Shown here: piece by piece, positions 1-6,815 of the stretch | How positions within the stretch are numbered: position 1 is the stretch's first letter | Layout of the letters: each line of letters opens with the position of its first letter | Assembly: GCA_041567315.1 (NCBI GenBank) | Contig: JBFGCA010000124.1 | Span: 1 to 13,827 of the forward strand | Reading direction: 5' to 3' | Length of the DNA: 13,827 nt | Source: JBFGCA01 sp041567315 | Lineage (GTDB): Bacteria > Acidobacteriota > Thermoanaerobaculia > Multivoradales > JAHEKO01 | Made by a program: the position numbers and the translations under genes | The notes under the pieces: model-generated | Seen by the model: only the letters and a program-made list of their open reading frames with translations | Databases searched by the model: none | What the model was told of the DNA's origin: nothing

Positions 1-1
1 C

Positions 2-229
2 GGCGAGTGCGGCGGCTTCTCGGGCATCCCCTGCGCCGCCGGTCAGACCTGCGACCTGCCGGCCGGCGAGTGCGAGGTCGCCGACAACGTCGGCGTCTGC
101 GTCGTGCTCCCCGACTTCTGCACCCAGGAGTACATCCCGGTCTGCGGCTGCGACGGCGTCACCTACGGCAACGACTGCATGCGCGTCATGGCCCAGGTCC
201 AGAAGCGACACGACGGGGAGTGCGCGTAG
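2..229 (+). CDS. Kazal-type protease-inhibitor domain protein, C-terminal part
   Basis: The open frame enters from the left edge, so the N-terminus is missing; 75 residues precede the TAG. They contain ten cysteines. The last 36 residues form a Kazal-like unit with the hallmark PVCGCDGVTYGNDC (residues 46-59 of the fragment) and a closing Cys at 74. Kazal domains are small disulfide-bonded folds that typically inhibit serine proteases extracellularly. The CGCDG variant has an extra Cys compared with the animal form and is, from memory, common in secreted bacterial proteins. A preceding Cys-rich segment (Cys 3, 11, 17, 24, 33) may be a second small module. The signal peptide, if any, lies outside the window. 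The gene converges on the RND pump gene with only six bases between stop codons. Inhibitor activity is family inference; the target protease is unknown. Confidence 0.85.
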   Translation, partial: GECGGFSGIPCAAGQTCDLPAGECEVADNVGVCVVLPDFCTQEYIPVCGCDGVTYGNDCMRVMAQVQKRHDGECA

Positions 230-235
230 GGGGCC

Positions 236-3200
236 TCACGCCGTCGCCTGCCGCTCCGCCTCGTCGCCGAACCACTGGTGGCGGGCGGCCCGGGCGCGGG
301 CCAGCCAGCCGGCGACGGAGGTGTAGGTGACGGGGATGAGGAGGAGGGTGACGAGGGTGGAGGCGAGGAGGCCGCCGATGACGACGCGGGCGAGGGCGGC
401 CTGGATCTCGCCGCCGACGCCGAGGCCGAGGGCCAGCGGGAGGAGGCCGAGGACGGTGGTGGCGGTGGTCATGAGGATGGGGCGGAGGCGGAGACGGCCG
501 GCTTCGATGACGGCTTCGGCGGCGCCCAGGTGGCGCTCGCGGCGGAGCAGGTTGACGGCGTCGACCAGGACGATGGCGTTGTTGACGACGATGCCGATGA
601 GCATCACCAGGCCCATGATGCTCTGGATGTTGACGGTGGTGCCGGTCAGCAGCAGGGTGGGGACGACGCCGATGAGCGCCATCGGCACCGCCAGCATGAC
701 GATCAGCGGGTCGATGAAGCGCTCGAACTGGGCCGCCATCAGCATGTAGACCAGGGCCAGCGCCATCAGGATGGCGATGGTGAAGTCGCGGCGGGCGGCG
801 AGCTGCTCTTCATACTGGCCGCCGAAGAGGATCGAGAAGCCGGGCGGCAGCTCGAGGTCGGCGAGCGCGCTCCGCACCCCTTCCACCGCGTCGCCGAGCG
901 CAACGCCGGTCTCGAGGTTGGCGGTGAGATACGTGACCCGCTGGCCGTCGACGCGCTCGATCTCGACGGGCCCCAGGCCGCGCCGGCGCTCGGCGAGACT
1001 CGAAAGGGCGACGACGGCGCCGCCCGGCGTGCGGAGCGTCACGCCCTCGAGGTCGTCGGCGGTCCGGCGGTCCTCGCGCCGCAGCCGCACGGTGATCGGG
1101 AACTCCTGGCCGCCCTCGCGGAAGCGGCCGGCCTCGATGCCGGCGACGTTGGCGAGCACCGTGCGGCCGACCTCCTGGACCGACAGGCCCAGCTCGGCGA
1201 TCCGCTCGCGGTCCAGCAGCAGCCGCTCCTCGGGGCGGCCCTCGCGGCGGCTCACCCGGACGTCGGCGACGCCGGGCACCGCCTGCATCCGGCGCCGCAC
1301 GTCGGCGGCCAGGCGGTCGGCCTCCGGCAGCTCCCAGCCGCGGAGCTCGAGCTCGAGCGCGTTGCCGCCGCCGCCCGAGCTGAAGACCCGGTTGAGCATC
1401 CACAGCCCCTGCTGGGCCTCGACCTCCAGCAGGCCGCCGGGCACCCGGCCGTTGACCTCGCGGCGCACCAGGTCGGCCAGCTCGGTGGACTTCAGGGCGC
1501 GCTCCTGCTGGGGGGCGAGCTTGAGCTCGACCGCCGCGTTGTCGCCGCGGATCTCGGTCGAGAAGAGGCGCACGTCGCCGGCCGGCACCACCGCGCGCAC
1601 CTTGTTCTCCAGCTCGTCGGTGTAGGCGCGGGCGACGGCGATGTTGGTGCCGCGGGCCATCTCGAGCTGGATGTCGACCTCGTCGGCCTCGGTCTGCGGG
1701 GCCAGCTCGACGGGGATCAGCGGCCAGGCGGCGACCGCCAGCGCCAGGGCGACGGCGGTGCCGGCGAAGATGCGGCCGCGGTGGCGCATCGAGGCGCGCA
1801 GCCGGTCGGTGTACCAGCCCTCGAGCCGCTGCAGGAGCCGGTGGTGCCGCGACGCCTCGCGCTCCTCGCGCGGCGGCAGGTGGAGGAAGCGCGAGGTGAG
1901 CATCGGCACCAGGCTGAGCGCCACGAACAGCGAGCAGACCAGGGCGAAGACCACCACCAGCGCCAGCGCCTGGAACAGCGCGCCGGTGGTGGTGGTGGTG
2001 AAGACCACCGGGATGAAGATGACGCAGGTGGTGAGCGTCGAGGCGGTGATGGCGCCGGCGACGTCGCGGGTGCCGATCCGCGCCGCCTCGCGGTCGGGGA
2101 GGTCTTCCTCTTCGCGCTTGCGGACGATGCTCTCGAGCACGACGATGGCGTTGTCGACGATCAGCCCCACCCCCAGGGCGAGGCCGCCGAAGGTCATCTG
2201 GTTGAGGGTCTGGCCGCCGAAGAAGAGCAGGGCGAAGGTGGCGATCACCGAGATCGGGATCGCCAGGGTGATGATCAGCGTGCTCGAGCGGTTGCGCAGG
2301 AACAGGTAGAGGACCAGGACCGCCAGCAGCGAGCCCCAGAGCGCAGAGTTGCGGACGTTGTCGATCGACTGGGCGATGAACTCGCTCTGGTCCACCACCA
2401 TCGTCAGGTGGACGTCGTCGCGCTCCCGGTTGATGCGCTCCGCCTCGCGCCGCACCGCCCGCGCCACCTCGACGGTGTTGCCGCCGCTCTGCTTCTGGAT
2501 GCCGAGGCTGATGGCCGGGACGCCGTTCATCTCGACCAGATAGCGGACGTCCTGGTAGGCGTCGCGGACCTGCCCGAGGTCGCGCACCCGCACCGGCCGC
2601 CCGCGCGGCGCGGCGACCACGGTGCGCTCGATCTCCTCGAGCGACCGGTACTCGCCGAGGCTGCGGACGTAGAGGTCGTCGAAGCCGCTCTTGACGGTGC
2701 CGGTGGGCAGGGTGACGTTCTCACGGGCCAGCGCCTGTTCGACGTCGAGGGCGGTGAGCCCGGTGGCGCGCAGCCGGTCGCGGTCCAGCTCGACGCGGAT
2801 CTCGCGGAGGACGCCGCCGCGGACGTCGATGGCGCCGACCCCGGGGATCTGCTCGAACCGCCGCGCCAGCTCATCGTCGAGCAGCCGGGTCACCTCCTCG
2901 AGGTCGCGGGTCGAGGTGACGGCGAGGCTGACCACTTCGATGCGGTCGAGGTCGAGCTTGAAGATGCGCGGCGTCGAGGCCTCGACCGGCAGCAGGTCGC
3001 GCAGCCCGTCGAGCGCCGCCCGCAGGTCGTTGGCCGCCTCGTCGACGTTGGTGCCGCGGGCGAACTCGAGCACCACCTGGCTGCGGCCCTCGGAGGATCG
3101 GGAGGTGACCCGCTCGAGGTTGGGCAGCCCGGCGACCGCGTTCTCGATGCGGTCGGTGATGATCTGCTCGACCTCCTCGGGGCCGACGTTGGGGTAGTCC

Positions 3201-3346
3201 ACCCGCACGGTGAGCTGGGTGAACTCCACCCTGGGCAGCAGATCGATCGGCAGGATGCGGAAGGAGACGATCCCGAGGACGATCAGGATCAGGTAGACCA
3301 TGGTGGTGGCCACCGGCCGGTGGATGGAGAGCTGGGTCAGCGGCAT
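236..3346 (-). CDS. RND efflux pump inner-membrane transporter (AcrB/HAE1 type)
   Basis: A full-length 1036-residue RND permease, the usual size for the AcrB/HAE1 family, which exports drugs or other amphiphiles from inner membrane or periplasm using the proton gradient. Visible features are TM1 (about residues 13-31), a large porter loop, TM2-TM6 (about 335-485), a second porter loop, and a C-terminal TM block. TM4 carries GVGLIVDNAIVVLES with a single acidic residue (Asp398) followed by Asn399, where AcrB has two Asp. The matching TM10 segment reads MLIGIVVNNAIVLVD (Asn922, Asn923), where AcrB has a Lys. The proton relay therefore resembles the single-Asp branch of the family. A run of five Thr (450-454) is encoded by a (GGT)5 tract on the plus strand. 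The start follows the adaptor stop by one base (TGAGATG), implying translational coupling. No outer-membrane channel gene is present. Substrate cannot be deduced. Confidence 0.96.
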   Translation of the reverse strand: MPLTQLSIHRPVATTMVYLILIVLGIVSFRILPIDLLPRVEFTQLTVRVDYPNVGPEEVEQIITDRIENAVAGLPNLERVTSRSSEGRSQVVLEFARGTNVDEAANDLRAALDGLRDLLPVEASTPRIFKLDLDRIEVVSLAVTSTRDLEEVTRLLDDELARRFEQIPGVGAIDVRGGVLREIRVELDRDRLRATGLTALDVEQALARENVTLPTGTVKSGFDDLYVRSLGEYRSLEEIERTVVAAPRGRPVRVRDLGQVRDAYQDVRYLVEMNGVPAISLGIQKQSGGNTVEVARAVRREAERINRERDDVHLTMVVDQSEFIAQSIDNVRNSALWGSLLAVLVLYLFLRNRSSTLIITLAIPISVIATFALLFFGGQTLNQMTFGGLALGVGLIVDNAIVVLESIVRKREEEDLPDREAARIGTRDVAGAITASTLTTCVIFIPVVFTTTTTGALFQALALVVVFALVCSLFVALSLVPMLTSRFLHLPPREEREASRHHRLLQRLEGWYTDRLRASMRHRGRIFAGTAVALALAVAAWPLIPVELAPQTEADEVDIQLEMARGTNIAVARAYTDELENKVRAVVPAGDVRLFSTEIRGDNAAVELKLAPQQERALKSTELADLVRREVNGRVPGGLLEVEAQQGLWMLNRVFSSGGGGNALELELRGWELPEADRLAADVRRRMQAVPGVADVRVSRREGRPEERLLLDRERIAELGLSVQEVGRTVLANVAGIEAGRFREGGQEFPITVRLRREDRRTADDLEGVTLRTPGGAVVALSSLAERRRGLGPVEIERVDGQRVTYLTANLETGVALGDAVEGVRSALADLELPPGFSILFGGQYEEQLAARRDFTIAILMALALVYMLMAAQFERFIDPLIVMLAVPMALIGVVPTLLLTGTTVNIQSIMGLVMLIGIVVNNAIVLVDAVNLLRRERHLGAAEAVIEAGRLRLRPILMTTATTVLGLLPLALGLGVGGEIQAALARVVIGGLLASTLVTLLLIPVTYTSVAGWLARARAARHQWFGDEAERQATA

Positions 3347-3347
3347 C

Positions 3348-4763
3348 TCACCGGCCTCGCGGCGCCGCCTGGGCGGCGGCCGCCTCCTCGAGCACGCGGT
3401 CCACCACGTCCTCGCTGTCGGGGATCTCGGTGCCCAGCGCCGCCGCCACCTTGCGCTGCTTGTCGAGGAAGCCCTCGAGCAGGTCCTCGTCCTGCAGGTC
3501 CTGGAGCTCCAGGACCCGCTCCCAGGCCACCGGGCGGACGCGGGCGGTCGTCGTCGGCGGGGCCGCGGGTCCTGGCGCGGAGCCGGGGGCGGCCGTGGCC
3601 TCGCGAGCTTCGGCCGCGGCCCGCAGCTCGGGGGCCAGCAGGTGCTGCCCGACGGTGACCACCCAGGTGCCCTCGTCGACGCCGGTCACCCCCGCCGCGC
3701 CGCGCCCCTCGGCCAGCACCTCGACCGGGTGGAAGCCGATGGGCCGGGGCTCCTCGGAGCTCGCGGAGGCGGTCTCGGCCGGCATCGCGAGGCCCGCGGC
3801 CTCCTCGACCACGAACACGCCCCGCCGGCCCGAGACCGGGTCCTCCCAGAGGGCGCTCGCCGGCACCAGGGTGGCCCGCCGGCTCTCGCCGACCAGGATG
3901 CGGACGGTGGCGAACATCCCCGGCCGCAGCCGCCCGTCGCGGTTGTCGAGGTCGATCTCGCCCACCGTGGTGAAGCTCTCGGCGGCCAGGAACGGCGAGA
4001 TCCGCGACAGCTCGGCGCGTACCGGCTCGCCCGCCGCGCGGCTCTCGATCAGCACCGGCAGCCCTTCCTCCACCCGGGCCAGCATCTCCTCGGTCAGGTT
4101 CACCTCGACGATCAGCCGATCGGGATCGCCGACCACGAACAGGACGGTCGAGGGATCGACCTGCATCCCCACCTCGGCGCGCCGGTCGCCCAACCGCCCC
4201 GCTACCGGGGCCCGGACCGCGGTCTTGGCCAGCGCCGAGCGCCGCTCCTCGACCGCCGCGCGGCGCTGTGCCACCTCGGCCTCGGCCTCCTCGGCGCTCG
4301 CCCGCGCGACCTCGAGCTGCGCCTCCAGCGTCTCCATCTCCTGGGTGCTCAGGAGTTGCTGCTCGGCCAGGGAGCGGCTGCGGGCCACCCGCGCCTCGGT
4401 CTCGGCGACCCGCGCCCGCGCCGCCGCCGCCCCCGCCTCGGCCAGCCGCACGTCGGCCTCGGCCTGCCGCAGCCGCTCGCGGGCTTCGGAGTCGTCCAGC
4501 CGCACCAGCAGCCGGCCGCGCTCGACCGGCTCGCCGATCCGCGCCAGCACCTCGACGATCCGCCCCGAGGTCTCCGGCCGGATCGCCACCTGGTTCCGGG
4601 CCCGCACGGCCCCCGGCATGGTCTCTTCTATGGGCAGTGCCCCGAAGCGCGCCTCGACCGCCTCGACCAGGGGCAGCGGCGCCGGCACCGCCTCCTGGGC
4701 GCCGCCGCCACAGGCGAGGGGCACGGTCAGCAGGAGGGCGAATGCAGCCAGGCGCAGAGACAT
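3348..4763 (-). CDS. RND efflux periplasmic adaptor (membrane fusion protein)
   Basis: A 471-residue HlyD/AcrA-type adaptor that bridges the RND pump and an outer-membrane channel. I chose the ATG at 4761-4763 because it opens a clean export signal (MSLRLAAFALLLTVPLACGGG). An upstream ATG at 4943 in the same frame would overlap the start of the divergent gene and add 60 unlikely residues. Cys18 suggests a lipoprotein, although the lipobox (VPLAC) has Pro at -3, so cleavage by signal peptidase I is possible. Order of parts: lipoyl half with IRPETSGRIVEV (about 61-72), an Ala/Glu/Arg-rich coiled-coil hairpin (91-180), the second lipoyl half (RAPVAGRLG, 184-192), a beta-barrel (215-290), and a membrane-proximal domain to about 380. 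Beyond this is an unusual tail (386-471): an Ala/Pro/Thr linker, then an acidic predicted helical segment. The gene is first in the operon with the pump and has an extended -10-like motif 23 bases upstream. Confidence 0.94.
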   Translation of the reverse strand: MSLRLAAFALLLTVPLACGGGAQEAVPAPLPLVEAVEARFGALPIEETMPGAVRARNQVAIRPETSGRIVEVLARIGEPVERGRLLVRLDDSEARERLRQAEADVRLAEAGAAAARARVAETEARVARSRSLAEQQLLSTQEMETLEAQLEVARASAEEAEAEVAQRRAAVEERRSALAKTAVRAPVAGRLGDRRAEVGMQVDPSTVLFVVGDPDRLIVEVNLTEEMLARVEEGLPVLIESRAAGEPVRAELSRISPFLAAESFTTVGEIDLDNRDGRLRPGMFATVRILVGESRRATLVPASALWEDPVSGRRGVFVVEEAAGLAMPAETASASSEEPRPIGFHPVEVLAEGRGAAGVTGVDEGTWVVTVGQHLLAPELRAAAEAREATAAPGSAPGPAAPPTTTARVRPVAWERVLELQDLQDEDLLEGFLDKQRKVAAALGTEIPDSEDVVDRVLEEAAAAQAAPRGR

Positions 4764-4786
4764 CGGCGAACCGCTCGGGGCCGGGC

Positions 4787-4795
4787 ACGCTATCA
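4787..4795 (-). promoter_or_regulatory. Extended -10-like promoter of the efflux operon
   Basis: On the minus strand the bases read TGATAGCGT, matching TGn-TAnnnT, and end 23 bases before the adaptor ATG. There is no recognisable TTGACA upstream. The same kind of motif precedes four other genes in the window, which supports it. Inferred from sequence only. Confidence 0.45.
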
Positions 4796-4805
4796 GCCGC
4801 CAGTA

Positions 4806-4835
4806 CCGGCATGCCAGGTGCCGGCCTGCCAGGCG
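4806..4835. repeat. Tandem 15-bp repeat in the efflux promoter region
   Basis: Two head-to-tail copies, CCGGCATGCCAGGTG and CCGGCCTGCCAGGCG, match at 13 of 15 positions. The pair lies between the divergent adaptor and secreted-protein genes, and its near edge falls where the -35 of the efflux promoter would be. This placement fits an operator or activator site, but no regulator gene adjoins it. Confidence 0.5.
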
Positions 4836-4933
4836 CGCGGAGGATTCTGCGCTCGGCGGCATCGAAGGGGGTGCACGTGCGCTGTGGAGTGAGCCGCAGA
4901 GAGGACAACGACCAAGCAAAGGAACCAAGCGAG

Positions 4934-5695
4934 ATGAAGGCACATTGGGACGTGGAGATCGTGTTTCGGGTGGTGTTGGCGGTGCTGGTGCTGGCGGCCC
5001 TGGGGCCGGCGGCGGGGGCCGAGGAGGAGGTGCCCTGGGGCGAGGCCGAGCTGTTCTTCGAGCTCAACGACACCTGTGGCGACCTGGGGATCCACGCCGC
5101 CATCGACGGCGAGCCGTGGAAGGAGCTGGAGATCGAGGCGCCCAACGGACGCGAGCTGCTCGACATCCGGGCCAGCAGCCGGCTCAAGCAGCAGGGGATG
5201 ACGCAGCTCCTGTTCGAGAGCGCCGAGCCCACCTTCGAGGAGCTGACGCCGGAGGAGTTCTTCGCCCGCTTCCCCGAGGGGGTGTACGAGATCGGCGGCG
5301 AGACGCTCGACGGCGTCGAGCTGGAGAGCGAGGTGGAGCTCAGCCACGTGATGGCGGCGCCGCCGTCGAACATCCGGGTCAACGGGGAGCTGGTGCCCGA
5401 GGACTGCGACGTCGACCCAGGCCCCACCGTCAGCAACCCGGTGACCATCACCTGGGACCCGGTGACGACCTCGCATCCGGAGATCGGCGCCAGCGGGCCG
5501 GTGGAGGTGGTGCTCTACGAGTTCGTGCTCGAGACCGACGACTTCAAGCTCACCGCCGGGCTGCCGCCGTCGATCACCGAGTTCGACGCGCCGGCCGCCT
5601 ATCTGGCGCTCAGCGAGGAGTGGAAGCTCGAGATCATCGTGCGCACCGAGACCCACAACAACACCGCGACGGAGAGCTGCTTCGTGGTCGAGTAG
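4934..5695 (+). CDS. Secreted protein of unknown function
   Basis: The product has 253 residues. The ATG at 4934 has AAAGGA ten bases upstream and opens a Sec signal: hydrophobic residues 9-27, then AGA followed by EEE, so cleavage is likely after about residue 29. The mature protein is acidic. Its first half (about 36-145) contains ELFFELNDTCGDLGIH and FESAEPTFEELTPEEFF. Its second half (about 165-253) reads like an immunoglobulin or fibronectin-III-type beta-sandwich, beginning NPVTITWDPVTTSHPE and ending ESCFVVE. There are three cysteines (48, 158, 249). I do not recognise a named family, though the segments feel like a conserved lineage-restricted protein; that is memory, not a search. 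It is divergent from the efflux operon with 170 bases between. No catalytic motif is visible. A hairpin overlaps the stop codon and a 16-bp inverted repeat follows. Confidence 0.85.
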   Translation: MKAHWDVEIVFRVVLAVLVLAALGPAAGAEEEVPWGEAELFFELNDTCGDLGIHAAIDGEPWKELEIEAPNGRELLDIRASSRLKQQGMTQLLFESAEPTFEELTPEEFFARFPEGVYEIGGETLDGVELESEVELSHVMAAPPSNIRVNGELVPEDCDVDPGPTVSNPVTITWDPVTTSHPEIGASGPVEVVLYEFVLETDDFKLTAGLPPSITEFDAPAAYLALSEEWKLEIIVRTETHNNTATESCFVVE

Positions 5696-5713
5696 GGGTC
5701 CCTCGTCCCCTAC
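5692..5713 (+). terminator. Hairpin overlapping the stop codon of the secreted-protein gene
   Basis: GTAGGGG (5692-5698) and CCCCTAC (5707-5713) form a perfect 7-bp stem with an 8-base loop. The TAG stop is inside the left arm. No T-tract follows, so intrinsic termination is uncertain. Confidence 0.4.
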
Positions 5714-5717
5714 CCGG

Positions 5718-5775
5718 GGGCGGGCTCCGTTCGCGCCCGCGTCGACCCACCGGCCGTGCCGAACGGGGCCCGCCC
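5718..5775 (+). terminator. Strong 16-bp inverted repeat, likely terminator or structured spacer
   Basis: The arm at 5718-5733 pairs with 5760-5775 over 16 consecutive positions; one is a G-U pair in plus-strand RNA (T5726 with G5767) and the rest are Watson-Crick. The loop is 26 bases. In minus-strand RNA the same position would be an A-C mismatch, so the structure favours plus-strand transcription. It begins 22 bases after the secreted-protein stop and ends about 70 bases before the HEAT-protein start. No T-tract follows. It could be a terminator, an RNA-stabilising structure or a protein-binding dyad. Confidence 0.6.
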
Positions 5776-5833
5776 ATCTGGGACCGGCATCATGCGACGG
5801 CTCGCTGAACCGCATCTCTTGACCACGCGTTCC

Positions 5834-5838
5834 GGGAG
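5834..5838 (+). promoter_or_regulatory. Ribosome binding site deciding the HEAT-protein start
   Basis: GGGAG abuts the ATG at 5839 with no spacing, but sits nine bases before the in-frame ATG at 5848. The second ATG is therefore the better start. Confidence 0.55.
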
Positions 5839-5847
5839 ATGACCGCC

Positions 5848-6528
5848 ATGCCGATTGCCGATCGTCACTTCGGGGCGCGGGGCTGGCGCCGCTCGGTCGA
5901 ACGCCCCCGGCCGGGCCGCCGCCTTCCTCGACGGTCGCGGTCCGCGCTCGTCCGCTGCCTGCGGCTGGCCGGTCTCGGCGCGGCGCTCTTGACGTTGGCC
6001 CAGCCGGCAGCCGCCCGGGAGAGCGCGCCCGCCGCCGGCCACCGCGTCGCCGAGCTGATCGCTCTCCTGGACGACCCCGAGATGGAGGTCCGCTACGAGG
6101 TGGTCGCCCGCCTGAGCGAGCTGGGCGCCGCGGCGGCCGACGCGCTGGCCGATGCCGCCCTGTTCGACTCCGAGCCCGCGGTTCGCGAGGAGGCGGTCAC
6201 CGCCCTGGCCGAGGTCGGCGACCGCTCCCACCTGTCGACCCTCGACGCCGTCTTCCTGGACCCGGACGCCGCCGTGCGCGAGGCCGCGGTCTGGGCGGCC
6301 GCCGAGATCGGCGGCGACGGGGCGGCGTGGGTGCTGGCCTCGGCCCTCGGCGACGAGGACCCGGCGATCCGCGCGGAGGCCGTGGAAGCGCTGGTCGAGA
6401 TCGGCGGCGAGAGCGCCGTCCAGGTCCTCGAGCTGGCCCTGGCCGACCCCGACGCGCGGTTGCGCGAGGCCGCTGCCGAAGCGCTCGCCGAGCTGTCGAC
6501 CGACCACCCGGCGCCGGGCTTCCCGTAG
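5848..6528 (+). CDS. Exported HEAT-repeat protein
   Basis: The product has 226 residues from the ATG at 5848. An Arg-rich N-region of about 31 residues precedes a hydrophobic stretch (about 34-52) ending AQPAAA, with likely signal cleavage near residue 57. The n-region is longer than usual and has Arg pairs, but no canonical twin-arginine box. Residues 67-219 hold five HEAT/PBS-lyase-type repeats of about 30 residues, each with the pattern L..D.D..VR..AA.AL.E.G (for example VREEAVTALAEVGD at 112-125). Such repeats build an alpha-solenoid used for protein binding, and no enzyme domain accompanies them. The partner is unknown and must presumably be periplasmic or extracellular. The gene follows the secreted-protein gene in the same direction, separated by 152 bases that contain two hairpins, so separate transcription is likely. 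Its end converges on the desaturase gene. Confidence 0.88.
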   Translation: MPIADRHFGARGWRRSVERPRPGRRLPRRSRSALVRCLRLAGLGAALLTLAQPAAARESAPAAGHRVAELIALLDDPEMEVRYEVVARLSELGAAAADALADAALFDSEPAVREEAVTALAEVGDRSHLSTLDAVFLDPDAAVREAAVWAAAEIGGDGAAWVLASALGDEDPAIRAEAVEALVEIGGESAVQVLELALADPDARLREAAAEALAELSTDHPAPGFP

Positions 6529-6807
6529 ACCAGGCTGAAGGACTACCCATTCGGGTGGCGACGCCGCACTGCGGCGAGAGCTAGCGTGCAGTTGCCGCCG
6601 AGGGTGGCGGACCCGGCTTCGAGGCCGGCCGACGGATCGCCCGCCAAACGTCGCGCGATTCGAAGCGGGCGCTACGATCCGTTTCGACTCCCTGACGATC
6701 CGTCGCACCGCCGCCCTCGGCTCACCCCTTTCCCGGGGTCGGGTTCACGGGGTGTCCGAATCGACAGTCCACCCGATTCAGGCGCCGGCGCTGGTGTGTG
6801 GGCCGCC
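6529..6807. other. Convergent intergenic region with hairpins and a direct repeat
   Basis: No convincing gene lies in these 279 bases. Visible elements are a small hairpin ACCC-ATTC-GGGT (6545-6556), CGCCGC-ACT-GCGGCG (6562-6576), CCGCC-GAGGGT-GGCGG (6595-6610), ACCCC/GGGGT (6724-6739) and GAATCG/CGATTC (6758-6779). The 9-mer ACGATCCGT occurs at 6674 and again at 6695, exactly 21 bases apart. CGCTACGAT at 6670-6678 resembles the -10-like motif used by other genes here. Confidence 0.5.
6562..6576 (+). terminator. Hairpin downstream of the HEAT-protein gene
   Basis: A perfect 6-bp stem CGCCGC/GCGGCG with the 3-base loop ACT lies 33 bases after the stop codon. There is no T-tract, so it is a candidate only. 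Confidence 0.4.
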
Positions 6808-6815
6808 TCAGGCGG
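6803..6815 (-). terminator. Hairpin around the desaturase stop codon
   Basis: CCGCC (6803-6807) and GGCGG (6811-6815) flank the three bases TCA, which are the TGA stop on the minus strand. This is a short stem with the stop codon as its loop, and it is weak evidence for a terminator. Confidence 0.25.

Noticed and set aside
278..3658. Very long plus-strand open frame (1126 codons) opposite the RND pump
   Set aside because: It mirrors the pump gene in antisense; its composition (Ala, Asp, Glu, Gly, His, Gln runs) is what G/C-ending codons of the true gene produce on the other strand.
4764..4943. Upstream in-frame start that would extend the adaptor by 60 residues
   Set aside because: It would overlap the divergent gene start, bury the export signal internally and span the promoter-like and tandem-repeat region.
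3337..5451. 704-codon minus-strand frame over the adaptor and the secreted-protein gene
   Set aside because: It is in the wrong frame for the adaptor and antisense to the secreted protein; low-complexity Arg/Gly/Ala content.
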